DNA of 64,000 nucleotides from Gnetum montanum (lineage: Eukaryota > Streptophyta > Gnetopsida > Gnetales > Gnetaceae), in NCBI GenBank assembly GCA_015680685.1, contig MNCI01014538.1:416758-480757 (forward strand). Reading direction: 5' to 3'. The position numbers were made by a program, and so were the translations under genes. Each line of letters opens with the position of its first letter. The first letter of the stretch is position 1. The notes beneath the pieces were generated by a model. That model did not search any database and had not been told where the DNA came from. It was given only the letters and a program-made list of their open reading frames with translations. Shown piece by piece: positions 1-11,574 of this stretch.

Positions 1-815
1 CTCTTATCTGCTCATGATAATATAGATGCAGTGAACAATTTTCAAGTGTGGGAAAGACTTCTAGAATCTCTTCTTCATTACCTAAAATTCACTATTCTTA
101 CTTCAAATTCTCATATCATTACAAGAAATGCTAAACTTGTTGTCTCACAAAAGATCTTCGTTAGGATTTTTAAATAAGAGTCACTAATATGTTGGTCAAT
201 AATGACAATGAGGTAGATTTGACTAATGTTCTTTTGTCTATAGCTACTCAAATGCAAATCAAGAAGAAGCCTACTTATAAAAAACCTTAGTTTAATGTAG
301 ACTATTTGTCAGCTTGTAAAGACATTATAGCTTCACATTTCAATGTTTCAAAGTTGAAGAATTATAGAAAGCTTATTTTTTTTTGAAAAATGAAGTTTAT
401 TAAAGAAGAGTAGGAGAGAATGATTCATGATCTTCACTCAAATCCAAAGAGCTTTTGGAATTTATTCTGATATAGACAACAACATGATTGGGATTTTTCG
501 TTATCTACTATTCAAACTTTCTTTAATGATCTTTTTAATCAAGAGGCTTCCTCAACTATGTAAGATAACTCTAGCATTCTTTAGTTATTCCTTGATGACA
601 TTTTTACAAGGATTCAATGATTATCTTCTATGAAATGTACTAATGTTAAAAGATTATATGCATAGCCTCTTAAATGAAATGGTCCATTGGTGTAGAAATC
701 AACCTACAATCTTCTTAACAAAGGGCTTCAACATGGTTTAGATCACTATTGGTGTTCTAGTTAAGAAGTCTTGCTTTTCAAAAAATAAGATAGGACAAAT
801 CTAATAATTACCAAT
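1..815 (+). mobile_element. LINE-1 (L1-type), 5' portion: endonuclease-RT linker
   Basis: Degraded coding sequence of a plant non-LTR retrotransposon. Around 440-600 the translation contains the phrase NPKSFWNL, typical of the linker between the endonuclease and reverse transcriptase of plant LINEs, followed by text on the pattern FFNDLFNQEA. Several stops and frame changes break it. The sequence continues in the same orientation at 11575, directly into the start of the RT domain, so element E1 split one LINE copy. The 5' end lies outside the window. No promoter or intact ORF is visible. The match is to family style, not to a named element. Confidence 0.72.
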
Positions 816-1695
816 TGATGAATCGTATTTTGCAAGGCTTCGATATCAGATATCTAATATCATATCCTTAATATCACATATCTGATATTGAATCCCATGC
901 TACATTATTAGATATCTGATATCGCAAGATGTGTGTTGGCCTATAAATATAATACCCGGGCACATGACTTAGGCATAAATTAGTCAATAGAGTAGCCAAA
1001 CTCTTGTAGTTTTATTTTTTAGTCTTAGAGAATAGTTAGTGAGTGCCCACAGTGTGGATCTGAGTTAGTTGTACAATGTCTTAATTGAGTGGCAATGTAC
1101 CTAGACACATTTCATGAACAAAAATAAGATTGAGATTGATTCTTATTCATTGCAGCACTTGACTTAGATTAGGTTTACTTTCCATGCAATTTCCTTTTCA
1201 TGTACTTAGTTAATGTTTATATTTTCATGCATATTAATGAATTCGTGGAATGAGCACAACCAATTTCGAGTGTAAACACGTATTTTCTTGGTAATTCTAG
1301 CAATGTTATTGCTTGCTTTGCTTAGTAGCATAGTGCTTGGTAATCCCAGTAGTGGACATGTGGGTTCATGATGTGTACGGCAAGCTAGGAATGGACACTC
1401 ATCATCCATAGGCTAGTTTAGACTTACTTTCCATTGTTAATTAGTTTAAATAATTGATTTCTTTATTATTGTGAGGAGTAGCATAAGGTGGAAACAACAT
1501 CAATAATCATGTCTCGCTTTGGACTAAACCATATGTAACAAAGTTACCACTAGTCCAACTGGGAAGACAACAAACTATGATCAAGGCATAATGATCTAAA
1601 TCCCACAACTAGTCTGATCCACAAAATTCAACCAAATCATGTGTGAACGCTTGTGATTCGTATGGTTGGACATAGGGGAACCTCACTACTCATCA
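816..1695 (+). repeat. E1 5' LTR
   Basis: 880 bp, beginning TGATGAATCG and ending CTCATCA, so the termini form the inverted repeat TGATGA/TCATCA. A palindrome-rich U3 (841-928) precedes a TATAAATA box at 942-949. The partner is at 10704-11569. A conserved tract near the 3' end (GGTTGGACATAGGGG) recurs in every LTR of this window, for example as GGTTGGGCGTAGGGG. Confidence 0.92.
841..949 (+). promoter_or_regulatory. E1 U3 palindrome array and TATA box
   Basis: The segment holds repeated GATATC and near-palindromes (CGATATCAGATATC, CATATCTGATATTG, GATATCTGATATCG) packed into about 90 bp, then TATAAATA at 942-949. Position and spacing fit a retrotransposon enhancer plus core promoter. The same architecture is seen in the other LTRs here with different motifs. 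Promoter role is inference from position. Confidence 0.6.
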
Positions 1696-1696
1696 T

Positions 1697-1714
1697 TGGC
1701 ATCATTGTCAGGGA
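1697..1714 (+). other. E1 primer binding site (tRNA-Asp type)
   Basis: TGGCATCATTGTCAGGGA, one base after the LTR. It resembles TGGCGCCGTTGCCGGGGA, the complement of the 3' end of plant tRNA-Asp used by Athila-type elements. The four differences are all C-to-T or G-to-A changes, as expected from decay. Confidence 0.8.
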
Positions 1715-1847
1715 CCTTTTGTTTGTTACATGCACTAGTGAAAAATTATTCAAGATCTTTGGAACGAACCCTAAAGTCATATCATACATTAAAATAATTA
1801 CAATAATTTCAAGAAGCACACTGCAATTTTTTGTTTTCTAACACAAG

Positions 1848-4425
1848 ATGTCTTCTTCTCACAGAAGTGATTCTCTACCCAAGTCTGATGGAGTAAATCA
1901 ACAAGTGCCCCAACAATATAAAGTGGTATATGATCATCTTGATAAGTATGTACCTAATTTCACCTTTATCCTACAATAGAATGAACTACTATGATGGCCT
2001 GACATGAAGGGCAACATTGTGTTGTTGCCCGATCAATCCATTCCTGCGATGCTCCAATAAACTCTTATGTGATTGGATCTCAAGGGCTTCATGCAGAGTA
2101 CATTGTGCAAGATAGTAACACTAGAGATTATCATTCCACTAATGTGCAATGTCTAAGGAATCAACAACTGGAGAAATGCTACAAATATGCAAAGGGGAAG
2201 TGGCTCAATGATTCCCCATACCTACCATACCAAAAAGATGATGGAGAACCCTTCCCTAGGGACTTTCCATTCGATGAAACTCCTCTCTTTGACTTCAGTG
2301 AAGGAGGTTAAAACTAGAACTTGTAGTCCATGGTTCATAATTCGAGTTCTAACAAGAACGGATCCAATGACAAAGGGGGATCCAAGGAAGAGAGTCATGG
2401 CAGGGATGCAGATAAGAAGCCTTATTGTGATCATGATCACGATCATCGAAGAGGGGATCGTAGGCACCGTGATGATGCTAGTTCTCCTTCCTCTTCACCT
2501 TCATTGTCATCTTCCCCTTCTAGTGCTAAATGTAATCACAGGGGGCATTGTGATGGAGGTGATCGATGGGATCGAGACGACCATTGGGACCATCAGATAA
2601 GTCAAGACCCAAGGTGCAAGTATTCAAGAGAGACCTATCAACATGAATGAAGGGGTAGTAGAGGGCATCATAGGCACCAGAATCATGGCCTCGATGAGCC
2701 TTTTCTCACTACCCAAAGCATGCTAAACATTATAGAGGCAATGAGAATTTTTACAAGGCACATTAAGGATAGTCAGATCAAGAGGCTAGACATGAACAAT
2801 ACCCCTAGGTTTGAAGGGGGATATAACTTAGATCCACAGAACCATCTTCAAGCTTTTCATGATGCCTATGCCTTGCAAAATATAGAAAATGATTGGAAAA
2901 GCTTAGGCTATTCCCTAGGACACTCATAAAAGAAGTAGAAAGCTAGTACCAATCCTTAAAACCAGAATCCATCAAACAATGGAGGATAATGCTTGAAATG
3001 TTTAATGACAAATATCAAACATACTCCTGAGTGTACAACTTGAGAAGGTAGATCCAAGGATGGAAGCAAGGGACACATGAACCCTTGGATGTCACCATGA
3101 GCCAATACTATTCCTTATTGCATAGATGTCCAAACCATGGTTATTCTCAACATGAGAAACTTTGCCACATCATAGATGGGCTCCAATTAGAAATGAGGAG
3201 AACTCTTGGCATCTATGCCCAAGGGCAATTGTTAGAATTAAGAACCCATTAGATTTAATAGTTAATTGAGCAAGTAGTGAAAGAAGAAGGAGAGTTGAGA
3301 AAACGCAAAAGTGTAGAAGAATACAATCATGATCCTTCCATTTGCAAGAGGGAGGTTCAATTTTGTGATAGTGAGGAGGAATCATCACTTGATGAAATGG
3401 TGAACTAGAAAACCTTACCTCTTCAAAAATTTACCTCCAAAATTTTGGCCAACAACGACCAATTATGGGACTTTATGGATAGCAAATTTCAAAGTATCTT
3501 GAAAGTTGTTGAAGAGTCCAAAGCACAACATTGTGATCATGATTGTAGGAGGTGAAAGGAAGTTGAACATGCTAATCAAAGGGGTAAGGGCAACATTACT
3601 GCAGTAGGGGAAGTTGCGGAAATTAAATCAGATGATGATGGTGGGTGTGACATCTACCAATATGAACATCCTAAGGGATGTTGCTCCATCGTGTCACACT
3701 TGTAGGAGTCTAGGATGTATGCTCTAAATCCACGACTAACAAAAAGGCAAACACCTAGAAGATTGCCCTAACCTCAAGGAAATCCTAGGTAGTTCCACCA
3801 ACAACAATAGTATTATCCAAGTGGAGCTCCACTACAACCATACGAGCAATATCAATAATGATAGCAACCATAGTCATGGGTGCTAGCACCACCAAGGCAG
3901 TAATACCCTTACAAACAACCTAATCTATATAGGTATTACATTTAGCAATCCCTATCTCCATGTGACTCTTTTAGTCACATTTCTATTTTCTAATCTCACT
4001 ACTACCCTCCTAACTATTATCAAACTCATTCTCCACATTCAAGGAGGAATACCATCTTTTATCCTTATCCTTCTCATGTTCCTGCACATATTCCTCCATC
4101 CTCAACATAGTTACTACTTGCTCCATCTATGCAAGGTGCACTTCCAGCCCAATCGCAACAACGTAATGCCACTAGGGCCGTTAATCTACAATCAATTCAT
4201 CAACCTAGTGGTTCAAATACTAAATCATGGAAAAGACCTTTTATTCAATGAAACAATCCACCTAAGCCCTCACATCCACATGTAGCTAGCAACCCTACTT
4301 TTCCATCTCTCTCTACATCTAATTCCTTCGAGTTCCCTTCAAGACAAATACCATCCAAAATCCATACTATTATGCTCACTCATGCCATAGCTAATTAGAT
4401 CCAGGATAGCAACCTTCCTAGGAAA
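1848..4425 (+). pseudogene. E1 gag (broken)
   Basis: Begins at ATG 1848 with MSSSHRSDSL, a start shared with E2 (25357) and E3 (37278). Order: N-terminal region (YVPNFTFILQ, MKGNIVLLPDQS), a charged Asp/His/Arg and Ser-rich linker near 2350-2650, a capsid-like region near 2750-3300 (SQIKRLDMNNTPRFEGGYN), and a Cys/His motif near 3646 (CDIYQYEHPKGCC, second Cys lost to Tyr). A Pro/Gln-rich stretch leads into protease. Many TAG and frameshift breaks. The gag/pol boundary is approximate. Confidence 0.75.
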
Positions 4426-7400
4426 GTAGCTGATCCTAGGAGTCCTCTTATCTATTTGTAGATTGTTGGGAATGAACCATGTAAAGTCCTTCTTGATTCA
4501 AGTTTCAGTGTGAGCTTGATTTCTCATGAGATGTATACTACATGGAACTTACCACCTCTCAAGAAGAGCAATATCCAATTAGAATTGGCAAACTAGTCCA
4601 TTACTATTCCATTGGAACTAATTGAAGATATTATGACCACTGTTTGTGTGTGGTCTTATCTTGCTAATTTCCTAGTAATCAAGGTTGATAACTGTAAAGT
4701 GGACTTCCCAATCATCATGGGAAGGGCATGGCTAAACACTATTGATGCAAAAATGAACATTAGAGATCTTTCTCTAGAAATATCTAAAGAAAATGCAGTC
4801 AGAAAGATTGAGAAGAAGTGAGTTCCATGCAGTGTGTACAATGATACAAGGTGCGATTGCATGTAGAAACTCTAATCTATGAAATGAGCATCCATTTCCA
4901 CATGCAAGAAGTGTGGACCTTAAATAGATATTTAAAGGTGTATGTACATAGCAACCACAAAATAAGAGGGCACCCAGTGGTTGACCCATGATCCTAAAAG
5001 TAGCACACTTTGTATGAAACCTATTGAGAGCCCAACATGCACTTATGTCATAGGCATGGATGAACTACAGCAAGTTCATCACCAACTCTCTAATAATGAA
5101 AATTATGACACCTATTGGGAAGAGTTAGAAATTCCTAAATATTTCAAGTAAGAGGCCCTTGAGCTTAAAACTCTACATGTTGGCATGGAATATGCATTCT
5201 TAACAAATGGGAAACTGATAATAATTAATGTAAATCTTGCTCCAGAACAAAAATAGATGCTATTAAATGTGGTTGAAAAATGGTCAACAATCTTTTCTTG
5301 GTTATATTCTAAATTCATAGGGATTGATCCTAGGATATGTCAGCATCATATCTACACCAACCTTACCCTGAAGCCAAAGACGTGATTGAACCCCAAATTA
5401 AAGTAGATTGTCAAGGAGGAAATTGAACAACTCCTAAAGGCAAGGTTTATTTATCCCATTGCAAATAGTGAGTGGGTTAGTCCACTCGTGATTGTGTCAA
5501 AGAAAGGTGGCAAATGGAAAATCTACATTGATTTTCAACTATTGAATATGGCAACATTCAAGGATCATTTTTTGTTGTCATTTGTTGATCAAGTATTAGA
5601 CACCATATTTGGGCATTGCTATTATAATTTTCTAGATGGTTATAGTGACTATAACCAAATCCAGATCATGCAAGAGGACTAGTCCAAAACAACATTCATG
5701 AGTCATTGAGGGACCTTTGCATATAGCAAGATGCTTTTTGGTCTATGCAATGCTCCTACTACATTCCAATGCTTGGTCTTAAGCATCTTTCAACAGCAAA
5801 TCGATAGCGAAGTGGAAGTCTTTATGGATGACTTTTCCACTTATGGTTCTACATTCGAGTAAGCCTTGGACTACCTTTAGCAAGTATTAAAAGGATGTGT
5901 GGAAACAAATCTATGGCTCAATTGGGAAAAGAACCATCTCATGGTCCAAGAAGGCATTGTATTAGGGCACCAAATCTCATAAGCAAGAATTGAGGTTGAC
6001 CTTGAAAAAATAAGGCTCATCCAAAGAATTACCCACCAACCAAAAACTATAAAAGATGTCCAATCATGCCTTGGACATATTGGCTACTATTAACAATTCA
6101 TAGAGAATTTCTCTAAGATCGCAAAACCATTAGTTGAGTTAACAAAGAAAGATGTTCCATTTGTTTAGACCAAGGAATGTGAAAATGCATTCTAAAAACT
6201 AAAGGAGAAACTTATAGAAACTCCAATTCTATAGGCACCCAACTAGTCTAGACCATTTCATGTTATGAANGCTCCAATTCTATAGGCACCCAACTAGTCC
6301 AGACCATTTCATGTTATGACACATGCATCAAATTACACCTTGGAAGCTATGCTTATGTAGTTGGATGACAAGAAAATTCCATATTACATCCACTACGCAA
6401 GATAAAGCATTGTGGGTGCACAACTGAACTACACCACTATAGAAAAAGAATTGATGGTAGTGGTGTTTGCTCTAGAGAATTTCAAGCATTATGTGCTTGG
6501 ATACAAAGTGTTTGTGCACATAGACCACAGTGCCATTTGCTTCCTCATGAACAAGCCAACGATGAACCCTCGTGTCATACAGTAGCTAGTGATCTTACAA
6601 GAATTTAATCTTATGATGGTAGATCAAAAAGAAATTGAGAATGCTGTCACTAACCACTTGTATCAGTTGTGATGGGACAACAAAGAGGAAGAAAGCCCAC
6701 TATCTGATCTATTTCTTGATGAACTCCTCTTTGCCAGAGTTATAACTAAATAATTACCCACTGAGCCTAAATGGTACGATGGCATTCTCAAATATTTTCT
6801 CACTCAAGAGATGCCACAAGGGTTGGACCACTAAAAGAAACAATAGTTTCTTCGTCAAGTGATACACTACATGGAGATTAACGGACACCTCTACAAGGTG
6901 TGTGTCGATATCCTAGTTCATTGGTGTGTCCTTGATGCTGATCAGCTACATGTTCTCCAGGACACTCATGAGGCTCCTTGTGGGGGCCACTATAATGAGA
7001 GATGCATGGCCATCAAAATCCTGATGTTAGGGCATTATTGGCCAACAATATTTAGGGATACCCACCAATTTGTCCACTCTTGTCAACATTGCCAATGAGA
7101 TGGTGGAATAACTACTTAAATGGAGGGACCTCAATAGTGGATCTAGCCACTTGAACCCTTCAACATCTAGGCCATTGATTTCATGGGTTCCATCATGCCC
7201 ATGTTAACTAGAAATGCATACATCATAGTCGTTGTTGACTATTGTATGAAATGGGAAGAAGCAGTAGTCATCACTGACTATACATATTGTACTATTGCTT
7301 GGTTTATACAACAAAATGTTATAAACAAGTTTGTTATGCCACATGCATTAATTTTTGACAATGGAACCCACTTTATAGGCACTACCTTTTGGAAGCTCAT

Positions 7401-8121
7401 GCAACGCTTGGGGGTTGAACATAAACTAACAACACCTTACCACCCCCAAGCTAATGGTCAAGCTAAGGTTATAAATAGGGAAATCACAAAGATCCTAACA
7501 AGAATTATCAGTAAATATAGGAAAGATTGGAGCACAAAACTCAATGATGCCCTCTAAGCCTACTGCTTTACATGAAAATTCCCTATAGGCTAGTCTCCCT
7601 ATGAGCTAGTGTATAGAAAATTACCAACACTTCCTATTCAATCCAAGCTCTGTACACTATCAACAGCCTGTGACCTTGACCTTGACTTAATTCTAGCACA
7701 AAAAGAAATATTAATGAATCACAACTTGCTAGACAAAAATTGATTAGTGGCCTTATCATCTAACAAGTTGCATAAGACATTCAATAAAAAACACCATGAC
7801 CTTAGAATTAGGAAAGTCAAATTTCAACCAGGGGATAAGGTCCTCTACTAGAACCCTGCACACGTACCTCACTGAACTAGGTTCTAGACATTGTGAGAAG
7901 GACCTTATATCATTTACGAAACTTTCCCTTCTACGGCCATGTTGATCTACAAACCTGAGAGCCCAAACAAGAAGCAGTTGGTTAACATACAACAAGTCAA
8001 ACCTTTCCACAAGCCTAAGTAAGCTAGGGCAAGAAACGTGTCATCGGATAGACAACCACACTCAATCTTTCAAATCTCCTCCTTTCAACTTAGTTGTGGG
8101 GGAGATGGCCATCCATGCTAA
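4426..8121 (+). pseudogene. E1 pol: PR-RT-RNase H-IN (broken)
   Basis: Protease near 4465-4820 (VLLDSSFSVSLISHEMY in place of the catalytic D-S/T-G loop). RT near 5440-5880 with WVSPLVIVSKKGGKWKIYID and the catalytic variant FMDDFSTYG. RNase H near 6330-6670. Integrase from about 6840: His/Cys zinc motif (HEAPCGGHY ... CQHC), core with VVVDYCMKW and FDNGTHF, and a C-terminal domain ending at the stop TAA 8119-8121. At the DD35E glutamate position the codon reads Lys (NGQAKV). Stops occur throughout. No chromodomain is visible after integrase. Confidence 0.82.
6221..6319. other. Assembly join: single N with duplicated 48-bp flanks
   Basis: Bases 6221-6268 recur at 6272-6319 with one difference, on either side of the N at 6270. 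This is the mark of an unmerged contig overlap. It falls between RT and RNase H of E1, so the duplication is probably not biological. Confidence 0.8.
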
Positions 8122-8754
8122 CTATATAAGTGGCTCCTCAATTTTTCATCTTTTTGTTTTACACATTGTTACTTTTACAACTTTTTATTTTACACATTCT
8201 TTATCTTATACCATTTTGTTTTTATGTTATTAATTTTTAAATATTTTTGTGTACGTTTTATTTTCGTTAAATATTTTACAATTTCTTATATATTTTCCTT
8301 TATTTGGATGTGATTTTCTTATTATGTTTTATTAATAATATGCTTGATTGCCAACTAGGTACAATGTGGTTTGATTGATGTGGGCATGTGATATACAATT
8401 ATTTGATTGTTGGTGTTTGAATTCTAGGTTTGAATTTTTTAATGGATAATTAGGACATGGCTTCTTTTTCATGAAATAGGTGGTGAGTCCACAACATCCA
8501 CCCATTTTACAAACTCTATGGTTTTCCTTATTTTGGAAATGTGTAGTCCCTTTTTCATTAATAAAACTTTAACAAAATTATGACCTTGGTAGTTTCCAAA
8601 TTTGGAAAGGATTCAAAGGTTTGAACAAGGTGTGACTTCAAGGAAACTCAATACTCTTTGTGCCTTTCTACTTATTTGGATGCATGTGTGTTTTCATGGA
8701 TTTCTTACTGTTTCGTGTTGACCAATAACAGGAAGTTGAATAAGTCTTTGCATA

Positions 8755-8800
8755 TAGTGTGGTTTCCATATAAAAAAACAATGGAAATTCAAAGCACACC
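8755..8800 (+). other. Covarying stem-loop, E1 copy
   Basis: Outer arms GTGTG (8757-8761) and CACAC (8795-8799); inner arms TTTCCAT and ATGGAAA around an A-rich loop; ATTCAAAG lies between inner and outer stem on the 3' side. Homologous hairpins in E2, E3 and E4 keep pairing with different bases. Confidence 0.6.
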
Positions 8801-9968
8801 TCTTAGACAAAATAAATGAGCTATAAGAACTAGTTATGGGACTAGAAAGACATGTTACCCATGCTTAAAGGTCCCCTCTAACTAAGGCCCTTTCTCACTT
8901 CCTACTTCTCTTTTCTTCTTTAATAAGGAATGGTGGTTGTTCTATGAGAGTACTCTTATGTCTCAGGGGGGTGGACTAGTCTTAGAATGGCGATGCAAAG
9001 TCACTGAACGTGGTTGGTTTTGGTTTGGACTAAGGATGAATTTTATTAGGTCATTTAACTGCAAACCTTGTAAGGGACTTCATGTGACCTTAATTAGGAA
9101 CTCCATTTTACTCTCTCCCTCATCCATCTATGCTTTCCATGTCTCACCTCACTATCAGTTTCATGTTCTTGTTCGATGTCTTGGTTTGATGTGTCAGAAT
9201 TCTTAGGTAGTTTCTTCTGAGTTTTTATACTTAACTTTTCATAATCATTAATCATCTGTGGGGCCCATAGACTCCTCAATTTGAAGTTATGTAAAGGCAA
9301 TAAAAGACCTATGCCTACTTTGGGGAGGACCCACTTGCATATCTTTTGGTTGGATTAGTGAAGTCTTTTATCCTTAGACATTCTCCTAATCAAATCCTTT
9401 AGCATGCCCCATCAACGACACCAATTGTGCATGTTTTCATAATGTTTTTTTTAATGAAACCCTCTTTTTATTGTTGTGAATTCTTAAACCCTCTTCAAGC
9501 ATTTCATCATGTTTGAACTTTTTAAATTTAATGGACCACTTTTCCATTTCACCCTATTCTTCAATTTTCTTGCTAACACTATTAAAGGAATCAATCCGCC
9601 ATAATCACAACCTAGCCAAGTGTAATCATCAATGAGACAATGTACTTAAAAGTTATAAGTTACACATTGCATACTAATATGCGATTTTGTTGTGATTACA
9701 GTGGGAAGCATGGACTAGAAGTAGGATTGTCTTCACCAAAGAAGAGGCAATAACACCATGCGATGAGGATCATTCATGATCGTTGGATCTTCTCCCTTGC
9801 TCTTCAATTGCTAGAGGAGTTGGATGTTAGTTTTGTGAAAGGTGTTCATTTTTATTATCATGAACACCTAATTTTGTAAAAGATTGTAAATCCATACACT
9901 TGGGCACTTAGAGTCTGTTTGTTCCATCTAAGTTAGTTTGCATGTTAGTCAATAATTCTATACCTTTT

Positions 9969-10627
9969 TGATGAGCCATGATATCGCGTTCGCCCCTGCA
10001 ATATTGCGTACGCGATATTGCAGCCCGCCGAAACATCTATAAATAAGAGGCGGCTTTCCCTGTTTTAGGTATCTAGATCTAGACCCTTAGCCAAACTATA
10101 GCAATTTTACCATTCTAGAGTTAGAATAATTTCCATGTGCCTACAGTAGGAGTCTTAAAGTGAATGGATCTTTATTTGAGCAAATTGTACCTGAGCACAC
10201 ATTTGTGTACGACAATAAAGACGAACTTTCTAATAAACCTTGAGGCATGTGGACTAAGCTAAATAGGATTTAATTATTGTTAAATGTTTAAATGCTTTCC
10301 TAGATAATTAATCTCTCTCAACCCTTGACTCTCCTAATTAAGTGCATTCAGTACAACCGCTTCGAGCACATGTGTAACGCTTGGTAACCCAGTAACGAGT
10401 AGCNTAGCATAAGACATTAAAAAGATAAAAGATATAAAAATCATATACCTCAAGCTTACTTAACCATACAACCGTGACAATACAAGTAAGTTTGGGAAGA
10501 CAACGATTGATTAACCTTAAGTGTTCCATTAAGGCGCGTAAGCACTTAGTCCTTGGAGTTCGACTGGATCGCGCGTGACATGCTCGTATTCGTATGGTTG
10601 AGTGTAGGGGTACCTCGCCACTCATCA
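9969..10627 (+). mobile_element. Solo LTR nested in E1
   Basis: Starts TGATGAGCCATG and ends CTCATCA, with a palindrome-rich U3 (GATATCGCG, CGCGATATTG), TATAAATA at 10038-10045 and the common GTAGGGG tail. Flanks are CTTTT (9964-9968) and CTTTC (10628-10632), a 4 of 5 target duplication. E2 (near 33360-33400) shows the corresponding unoccupied sequence. There is no primer site or internal region, so LTR-LTR recombination is inferred. The N at 10404 hides an unresolved gap: other LTRs have roughly 150 bp more here. Confidence 0.85.
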
Positions 10628-10695
10628 CTTTCCAATATTTTTTCAGGTACTTGTTCCTCCTCTTGTTCACTCAAGGATAAGTTTTCATTCAATCA

Positions 10696-10703
10696 TGGAG
10701 GTA
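10696..10703 (+). other. E1 polypurine tract
   Basis: TGGAGGTA abuts the 3' LTR. The other copies read TGGGGGTA. It would prime plus-strand DNA synthesis. One G has decayed to A here. Confidence 0.7.
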
Positions 10704-11569
10704 TGATGAATCATATTTTGTAGGGCTCTAATATTGGAGCCTTGATATCACATATCTGATATTAAATCCCATGTTACATTATTGGATATTTGATATCATG
10801 AGATGTGTGCCAGCCTATAAATATCACTTAGACACACGGTTTGGGCATAAATTAGTCAATAAAGTAGTTGAACTCTTGTAGTTTTATTCTATAATCTTAG
10901 AGAATAGTCAGTGAGTGCCCATAGTGTGGATCTGAGTCAATTGTACAACATCTTATTCGAGTGGTAATGTACCTAGACACATTCCATAAATAACAATAAG
11001 ATCAAGATTGATTCTTATTCATTGCAGTACTTGACTTAAATTAGATTTACTTTCCATGCAATTTACTTTTCATGTACTTAGTTAATGTTTACATTTCCAT
11101 GCATATTAATGAGTTGGTAGAATGAGCACGACTAGTTTTGAGCGTAAACACGTATTCGCTTGGTAATCCCAACAACGTTATTGCTTGGTTCGCTTAGTAG
11201 CATAGTGCTTGGTAATCCCAATAGTGGACACGTGGGTTCAGAACATGTACGACAAGCTGAGAATGAACACTCATTGCCCATAGGCTAGTTTAGACTTTAC
11301 TTTCCATTATTAATCAATTTAAATAATTGATTTCTTTATTATCATTAAGAGTAGCATAAGGTTGAAACAACATCAAGAATCATATGCCTCACTTTGGACT
11401 AAACCATACGTGACAAAGCTACCACTAGTCCAAGTGGGAAAATAGCGAACTGCAATCATGGCATAACGATCTAGATATCACAACTAGTCCCATCCATAGA
11501 ATTTGACTGGATCATGCGTGAATGCTTGTATATATATGGTTGGGCGTAGGGGTACCTTGTTGCTCATCA
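10704..11569 (+). repeat. E1 3' LTR
   Basis: 866 bp, TGATGAATCA to CTCATCA, matching 816-1695 along its whole length with scattered substitutions and small indels. TATAAATA at 10816-10823. Host LINE sequence resumes after the 5-bp duplication at 11570-11574. Confidence 0.92.
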
Positions 11570-11574
11570 CCAGT

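Larger units (their letters stand above)
8122..10695 (+). other. E1 3' noncoding region
   Basis: No credible coding sequence. The region aligns by eye with 31592-33433, 42897-44827 and 53221-54800 plus 58190-58367 of the other elements. Shared blocks include a T-rich start, a motif around CATCCACCCAT, a stem-loop at 8755-8800, and a final block ending in the polypurine tract. A later solo LTR at 9969-10627 accounts for its extra length. Confidence 0.7.
816..11569 (+). mobile_element. E1: full-length degenerate Ty3/gypsy (Athila/Tat-like) LTR retrotransposon
   Basis: Complete but dead element: 5' LTR 816-1695, primer site 1697-1714, gag from 1848, pol to 8121, long 3' noncoding region, polypurine tract 10696-10703, 3' LTR 10704-11569. 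The flanking 5-bp duplication is CCAAT (811-815) against CCAGT (11570-11574), 4 of 5 matching. Host LINE sequence resumes at once on both sides, which fixes both ends. The RT text (FVDQVLDTI..GY.DYNQI, FMDDFSTYG) and tRNA-Asp primer site place it in the OTA lineage near Athila/Tat. A later solo LTR (9969-10627) sits in its 3' region. The LTRs are visibly diverged and every ORF has stops, so insertion is old. Confidence 0.9.

Noticed and set aside
1637-1841. Opposed 60-62 aa ORFs at the E1 LTR end
   Set aside because: Fall across the LTR, primer site and leader; not coding in other copies.
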